DNA of 64,000 nt from Motilimonas pumila. Its GTDB lineage: Bacteria > Pseudomonadota > Gammaproteobacteria > Enterobacterales > CBDFNC01. Position numbers and translations under genes: made by a program. Within the stretch, counting starts at the first letter, position 1. The number at the start of each line of letters is the position of its first letter. Location of the stretch: NCBI RefSeq assembly GCF_003596335.1, contig NZ_QZCH01000001.1, positions 124,001 to 188,000 of the forward strand. Direction: 5' to 3'. Shown piece by piece: positions 59,833-64,000 of the stretch. Below the pieces are notes generated by a model. That model saw only the letters and a program-made list of their open reading frames with translations. It did no database searches and was not told the DNA's origin.

Positions 59833-60135
59833 TTATGACACAGCCTCACTTTCATCCAAGCAACATTCATCTTGTAAGAATGCAATAACCTGATTAAGCT
59901 CTGCAAATTGTGCCACGCAAAACAGCGTACGGCCTTCTCGTCGTTGTTTAATTAAACCAGCAGAGGCCAAACTTGAAATATGGTGAGATAAAGTAGAGCC
60001 AGGAATATCAAGTTCCTGCTGCACTTGGCCCACAGCGATGCCTTGGTGACCCGACTTCACAAGGCGCTTAAAAATTAACAAGCGAGTAGGATGGCCTAAC
60101 TCTTTTAACGCTTTAGCCACACTTTCTATCTGCAT
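59833..60135 (-). CDS. ArsR-family transcriptional regulator
   Basis: 100 aa winged helix-turn-helix repressor: ALKELGHPTRLLIFKRLV, then recognition helix region IPGSTLSHHISSLASAGLI and a wing with REGRTLFC. The classical CxCxD metal site is absent; instead there are Cys in LFCVAQ and DECCLDE near the end, so it may sense thiol-reactive or redox signals, which would suit its place after kefG-kefB. Downstream of kefB on the same strand (79-base gap), with a short inverted repeat in the gap. Confidence 0.88.
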   Translation of the reverse strand: MQIESVAKALKELGHPTRLLIFKRLVKSGHQGIAVGQVQQELDIPGSTLSHHISSLASAGLIKQRREGRTLFCVAQFAELNQVIAFLQDECCLDESEAVS

Positions 60136-60171
60136 TTACTTCACTCCAATCAATAACATTTCGATATTACC

Positions 60172-60184
60172 AGAATGATATTCT
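60172..60184. promoter_or_regulatory. candidate ArsR operator
   Basis: AGAAT-gat-ATTCT, a perfect inverted repeat 37 bases before the arsR-type start, in the kefB-arsR gap. Its place suggests an autoregulatory site. Short, so chance is possible. Confidence 0.3.
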
Positions 60185-60214
60185 ATTTGTCATATCAGGG
60201 AATGCGCACTTCAC

Positions 60215-62167
60215 CTAAGTCTTTTCAGTCGACCCAGCACCGGCTTCATTGTCGTCATCAAAGTCATCAGCGTAGCCTTTTGGTGGCGGCGTCCAGTGGC
60301 GGTCTGTACTCGCAAATTTGCCAAACCTGTCCTGTTGCACGGCAGACTTAATATTATCTTCAAGATCCATAAACAGCTGGCGGTAATTATTGTCAAAACG
60401 CTCACCTTCACTGTCATCCTGCCAAGCATGGTAAAGCACATCAGAAGCTTTATCGTCTAACTCGTGATAAATATTAATTTGTTTCTCGACAAAAAATGGG
60501 TGAAAGCCCAGCTCCCGCAGAGCTTGTCCACCCACCTGCAGCGCAGAATGGTAAGTTTCTGACTCAATATAATCAGCCCCTGCGCTACGCAGTAAATACC
60601 CATGCCCACGGTCAAACGCACGGGCCAGCACTTTCAGATGAGGATACGTGTGTTTCAAGTACTTCACCAACTCAATACTCGATTCTCGGCTATCGATGGC
60701 CACCACCACCATAGCCGCTTCTTCTACGCCTGCGGTATGGAGTAACTCCGGTCGCAGCGCATCACCGAAATACGCTTTTGCGCCATAGCGTCTGAGAGCA
60801 TCGACTTGATCTGCCTGATGGTCGAGCACCACGGTATGGATGCCATTAGCCACCAACAAACGGTTAATAATTTGGCCAAAACGACCAATACCGGCAATGA
60901 TTACCGTGCCTTTCTCTTCTATAGTATCGGCTTCTCGCTCGTTTGAGTTGGCTTCAAACTTTGGCAAAATTACCTTGTCAAACAAGATAAATAAGCCCGG
61001 CGTTAAGAACATAGATAACGCCACCACTAACGATAACGTTTGCGCTAATTCTAACGGCAACACGTGCTGCTGCATGCTAAAGCTCAGTAATACAAACCCA
61101 AACTCACCCGCTTGCGCCAAACTTAATGCAAATAACCAGCGGTCGCTGCCTTTAATGCCGAAAATAAAGCTCAGAGCCAATAACACTAAGGCTTTGAGTA
61201 GCATCACCCCTAAGGTCAGTAAAATGATCACTATCAGCTGTTCGGACAAGATGCCAAAGTCGATACCTGCCCCTACTGTGATAAAAAACAGCCCTAATAA
61301 TAAACCTTTAAAGGGGTCTATATTCGACTCTAGCTCATGACGAAACTCACTGTTTGCTAGCACAACGCCTGCTAAAAAAGTGCCTAGGGCAGGCGATAGC
61401 CCGACCAGGCTCATCAGCGCCGCGATGCCTACCACTAACATCAACGCCGTTGCAGTAAAAATTTCCCTTAAACCTGAGCTCGCCACAAAACGAAATAATG
61501 GACGACTTAAGTAATGCCCCCCTGCCACCACTACGGCAATCGACGCTAAAATAACAAGTCCGTAAGCCCAGCCCGGCAGGTGCGCTACCAAGCTAAATTC
61601 TTCGTGGTGTTCAGCTGCATTACCCACCGCTTGTTGAGCTTTTTCAACCAACTCAGGCAGTGCTAACAACGGAATAAAAGCCAACATAGGGATCACTGCA
61701 ATATCTTGAAATAGCAAAACAGAAAAGGCATTTTTACCGCCTTCTGTCTTGGTTAGCCCCTTTTCATTAAAGGTTTGCAGCACAATCGCGGTGGAAGACA
61801 ATGCGAAAATTAAACCAATGGTTAAAGCGATAGAAACCGGTTGTCCAAACGCCAGCGCTATCGCCATTACAGCGGCAGCGCTGCCTACTACTTGCAAACC
61901 ACCCAACCCCATCAAACGATTACGCATTGCCCATAGCATTTTAGGCTCAAGCTCTAAGCCAACCAGAAACAGCATCATAACCACGCCAAACTCAGCAAAA
62001 TGCTGAATGGTGGTAGTTTCATCACCCACTAAGCCCGCCACAGGACCAATAATGACCCCTGCGATCAAATACCCCAAGACCGAGCCAAGGCCCAAGCGTT
62101 TGGCAACAGGAACCGCAATGACCGCAGCAACGAGGTAAATGAACGCTTGTAGAAAGTAAATGGTCAT
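60215..62167 (-). CDS. kefB: glutathione-gated K+/H+ antiporter, KefB type
   Basis: CPA2-family potassium efflux protein (650 aa) that acidifies the cytoplasm on electrophile attack. A membrane part of about 12 segments (1-385) includes LGYLIAGVIIGP, VVMMLFLVGLELEP, LLFQDIAVIPML and GLSPALGTFLAGVVLA. An RCK/TrkA-N domain follows (about 405-520; VIIAGIGRFGQIINRLL binds nucleotide/glutathione). The C-terminal 100 residues are acidic and variable. The 4-base overlap (ATGA) with kefG shows coupling. KefB rather than KefC by its KefG partner; this is inference. Confidence 0.9.
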   Translation of the reverse strand: MTIYFLQAFIYLVAAVIAVPVAKRLGLGSVLGYLIAGVIIGPVAGLVGDETTTIQHFAEFGVVMMLFLVGLELEPKMLWAMRNRLMGLGGLQVVGSAAAVMAIALAFGQPVSIALTIGLIFALSSTAIVLQTFNEKGLTKTEGGKNAFSVLLFQDIAVIPMLAFIPLLALPELVEKAQQAVGNAAEHHEEFSLVAHLPGWAYGLVILASIAVVVAGGHYLSRPLFRFVASSGLREIFTATALMLVVGIAALMSLVGLSPALGTFLAGVVLANSEFRHELESNIDPFKGLLLGLFFITVGAGIDFGILSEQLIVIILLTLGVMLLKALVLLALSFIFGIKGSDRWLFALSLAQAGEFGFVLLSFSMQQHVLPLELAQTLSLVVALSMFLTPGLFILFDKVILPKFEANSNEREADTIEEKGTVIIAGIGRFGQIINRLLVANGIHTVVLDHQADQVDALRRYGAKAYFGDALRPELLHTAGVEEAAMVVVAIDSRESSIELVKYLKHTYPHLKVLARAFDRGHGYLLRSAGADYIESETYHSALQVGGQALRELGFHPFFVEKQINIYHELDDKASDVLYHAWQDDSEGERFDNNYRQLFMDLEDNIKSAVQQDRFGKFASTDRHWTPPPKGYADDFDDDNEAGAGSTEKT

Positions 62168-62784
62168 AAATCCCCCGCCGCGTCTAACTCGGATAAATAA
62201 TGATTCAGCTTCTCTGCTTTATAGGCTTTTCGCTGATTAATTTTGCCATCAACCAAGGCTTTAAGAAGCTGTTGCCAACGTGTCACATGGGCGCCAATAC
62301 GCTCCTCTTCAAGTGCCGTTCTGGCACCAAACAAGGCAAACGGCGGTAAATAGCGCATACCCGTTAAGGCTGCCATTTGCTCTAATGGGTACATCAATTC
62401 ACGCACGGTAAAATGGTTGTAACCTTGGGTTTGATAGGCATCCTCATGCCCCCCTGCGGTTAACGCACACAAAAACAATTTATCGTTTAATTTGGTTCCC
62501 TGGGTACCATAAGCAAAGCCATACTCCAACACCAAGTCTTGCCACTCTTTGAGAATGGCAGGAGTGGAATACCAATACATAGGAAATTGAAAAACCACGA
62601 CGTCATGCTCTAACAAACGTTGCTGCTCGCGGTCAATGTCAATGTTTAACGTTGGATATTGGTAATATAAATCAATGCAAGTGACGCCCGGCACCTGACA
62701 AGCCGCTTCGTATAATGGCAGGTTGACTTCCGAGCGATGATTGGCAGGGTGAGCGTATAACACTAAAACTCGTTGGCTACTCAT
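62164..62784 (-). CDS. kefG: KefG-like NAD(P)H oxidoreductase, ancillary to KefB
   Basis: 206 aa flavodoxin-fold protein of the KefF/KefG/MdaB family, which binds the Kef channel and may reduce quinones. It starts MSSQRVLVLYAHPANHRSEVN. The family block FQFPMYWYSTPAILKEWQDLVLEYGFAYG is split around residues 85-115, followed by LFLCALTAGGHEDAY. GAGG is five bases before the ATG. First gene of kefG-kefB-arsR. Confidence 0.9.
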   Translation of the reverse strand: MSSQRVLVLYAHPANHRSEVNLPLYEAACQVPGVTCIDLYYQYPTLNIDIDREQQRLLEHDVVVFQFPMYWYSTPAILKEWQDLVLEYGFAYGTQGTKLNDKLFLCALTAGGHEDAYQTQGYNHFTVRELMYPLEQMAALTGMRYLPPFALFGARTALEEERIGAHVTRWQQLLKALVDGKINQRKAYKAEKLNHYLSELDAAGDL

Positions 62785-62802
62785 AACGTCCTCAACATTT
62801 CA

Positions 62803-62817
62803 GCGCGTCGAACGCGC
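62803..62817. repeat. inverted repeat before kefG
   Basis: GCGCGT-cga-ACGCGC, perfect 6-base arms, 18 bases before the kefG start codon and so in its leader or promoter. It could be an operator or a small 5' hairpin. Confidence 0.4.
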
Positions 62818-62940
62818 AATAAAGACCAAACTATCATCTTGAAATTAAAGCACAAAGCTCGCCAAAAAGAGCAGTAATTCACTGTTTATCTTTTCTCGGA
62901 GCTGTCAGTACGTGATTCAGTTTAAGTTCTCAACCAAGCC

Positions 62941-63921
62941 CTAATGGGTCGGCGGTGGCAACAGCTTCGCTATCTGCTTCGCGCTAGCCATTGTCGTCCC
63001 AGCTAGACTTGCGGTAGCGCCGCCGCAGGCCATTGCATACGTAACTGCAGCAGCTAACTCATCGCCTTCACTTAAGCGCCATACCAAACCTGCTACCATC
63101 GCATCTCCAGCCCCAATAGGGTTGGCCTCTTTGACCGTGTGCGCCGGATAATGATCAACAGACTCCGCTGTGACCATGAGCGCCCCGTTTGCGCCAAGTG
63201 ATACTATCGCTTGGGCTGGCCCCAATGTAAGTAAAGTAGGTGCGATACGTGAAATAGCCTCAATGCTTAGCATTGGCTCGCTATCGGCGTTCAAGCATGC
63301 ATTTTCAGTGCTGCGAATAAGTGAGTTTGCTTGTCCTTGCCCAAGTAACGTTGTCATTTCAGCCAAGTTAGGTTTGATAAGGTCTGGAGCCGCCTGACAA
63401 CCAAGGGTCAACGCTTCCCCACTGGTATCCAAAATGACTTGGCTCCCCGCTTGCTTTATCTTTACGATCAATTGAGCATAAAAATCAGGCTCAACCCCAA
63501 CAGGTAAGCTGCCCGCCAGTACCCACCAATCTCCCGCTTTTAAATGTTTATCTAATAACTGGTGTAGCTGAACCATATCCTCATGTGCAATGGCCTCACC
63601 GGCTTGGTTTACTTTGAAGTGCTGTTGTTGTTGCGTATTCACCAAGCTCACATTGGTACGAGTTTCTGACGCGACCTTTAACAAGTCAACCTGTACTCCC
63701 TGCTGACACAAGCTCCGTTCTGCTTTAGCGCCATTAAAGCCACCCACGATGCCAAGTGCTGTGTTACTTACGCCAAGCTGCGTCAGCATGCGTGATACAT
63801 TAAACCCTTTGCCACCCACGTCTACTTGGCTGTATTTCGCGCGAGCAACCTCATTTTGCGGCCAATGGTCAATGTGCATTTCAAGATCAAGGGCGGGGTT
63901 CATGGTTAAGGTATAGATCAT
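62941..63921 (-). CDS. PfkB-family sugar kinase (1-phosphofructokinase / tagatose-6-phosphate kinase type)
   Basis: 326 aa. It starts MIYTLTMNPALDLEM, the FruK/LacC/PfkB opening. VGGKGFNVSRMLTQLG is the first PfkB signature (GGKGxNxA/S) and KEANPIGAGDAMVAGLVWRL the second, with catalytic Asp in GAGD. Substrate could be fructose-1-phosphate, fructose-6-phosphate or tagatose-6-phosphate. No fruBA genes are visible on this side, as the window ends 79 bases upstream. AAAGAG sits nine bases before the ATG. Confidence 0.88.
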   Translation of the reverse strand: MIYTLTMNPALDLEMHIDHWPQNEVARAKYSQVDVGGKGFNVSRMLTQLGVSNTALGIVGGFNGAKAERSLCQQGVQVDLLKVASETRTNVSLVNTQQQQHFKVNQAGEAIAHEDMVQLHQLLDKHLKAGDWWVLAGSLPVGVEPDFYAQLIVKIKQAGSQVILDTSGEALTLGCQAAPDLIKPNLAEMTTLLGQGQANSLIRSTENACLNADSEPMLSIEAISRIAPTLLTLGPAQAIVSLGANGALMVTAESVDHYPAHTVKEANPIGAGDAMVAGLVWRLSEGDELAAAVTYAMACGGATASLAGTTMASAKQIAKLLPPPTH

Positions 63922-63941
63922 TAATGTGCACTCTTTTTGGG

Positions 63942-64000
63942 CTAATAGCTGGCGGTCAGGTGATGGATAACGGTAGTGAAAAGCAGAGTGTAATGACCAA
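63942..64000 (-). CDS. possible 3' end of an upstream gene
   Basis: On the minus strand a frame enters from the window edge and ends in TAG about 20 bases before the PfkB gene (…HHLTASY*). Spacing and a Shine-Dalgarno after the stop would fit an operon, but 19 residues are too few to identify or confirm. Confidence 0.25.
   Translation of the reverse strand, partial: GHYTLLFTTVIHHLTASY

Overview
The window is a contiguous piece of chromosome from a marine-type gammaproteobacterium, most likely Alteromonadales or a Shewanella/Vibrio relative. This rests on protein-level resemblance and on gene order shared with E. coli and Vibrio (raiA-pheA-tyrA-aroF, and yhbY/rlmE-ftsH-folP-glmM-secG-leuU-metY-rimP-nusA-infB-rbfA-truB-rpsO-pnp-nlpI), together with fabV, gltS, long Pst permeases and abundant c-di-GMP genes. 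No rRNA, phage, IS element, integron or CRISPR array is visible. The window is dense core genome with accessory enzymes at the edges.

Layout. 1-4.9 kb: the end of a YejA-like peptide-binding protein and a large PAS/GAF/GGDEF/EAL protein. 5.2-10.9 kb: raiA, an unusually long and divergent pheA, a DUF3108 exported protein, then tyrA and aroF on the other strand. 11.3-14.5 kb: a small DUF6482-type protein, fabV and a MipA/OmpV-like outer-membrane barrel. 14.6-22.7 kb: pstC-pstA-pstB-phoU divergent from ppk1, with a Pho-box-like promoter in each direction. 22.7-28.4 kb: gltS, trhP-yfhL, a MATE pump and a DUF547 protein. 28.5-32.9 kb: an FMN reductase-like protein, ubiT divergent from ubiU-ubiV, and nlpI. 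33-48.3 kb: the translation, RNA and envelope block from pnp to yhbY with tRNA-fMet and tRNA-Leu(GAG). 48.3-64 kb: a degenerate hybrid-kinase-like membrane protein, a PqiA-like protein, selO, a membrane GGDEF protein, ettA, a HAD phosphatase, a LysR regulator with an Old Yellow Enzyme, a PilZ protein, a kefG-kefB-arsR cluster and a PfkB sugar kinase.

How genes connect. pheA and tyrA consume prephenate, while three U32-family proteins here (TrhP, UbiU, UbiV) belong to O2-independent hydroxylation systems for which prephenate is reported as the oxygen donor. Perfect or near FNR-type boxes lie upstream of trhP and between ubiT and ubiUV, suggesting anaerobic control. Phosphate uptake (pst) and polyphosphate synthesis (ppk1) share one intergenic region whose two promoters both fit PhoB activation. 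raiA has a CRP site placed for class II activation.

I found no clearly new multi-gene system. The best candidates for a second look are the all-degenerate phosphorelay protein at 48.3-50.3 kb, the divergent PheA with a C-terminal extension of about 240 residues, and the regulatory architectures at pst/ppk1 and ubiT/ubiUV. Domain positions are estimates from reading; no database search was run.
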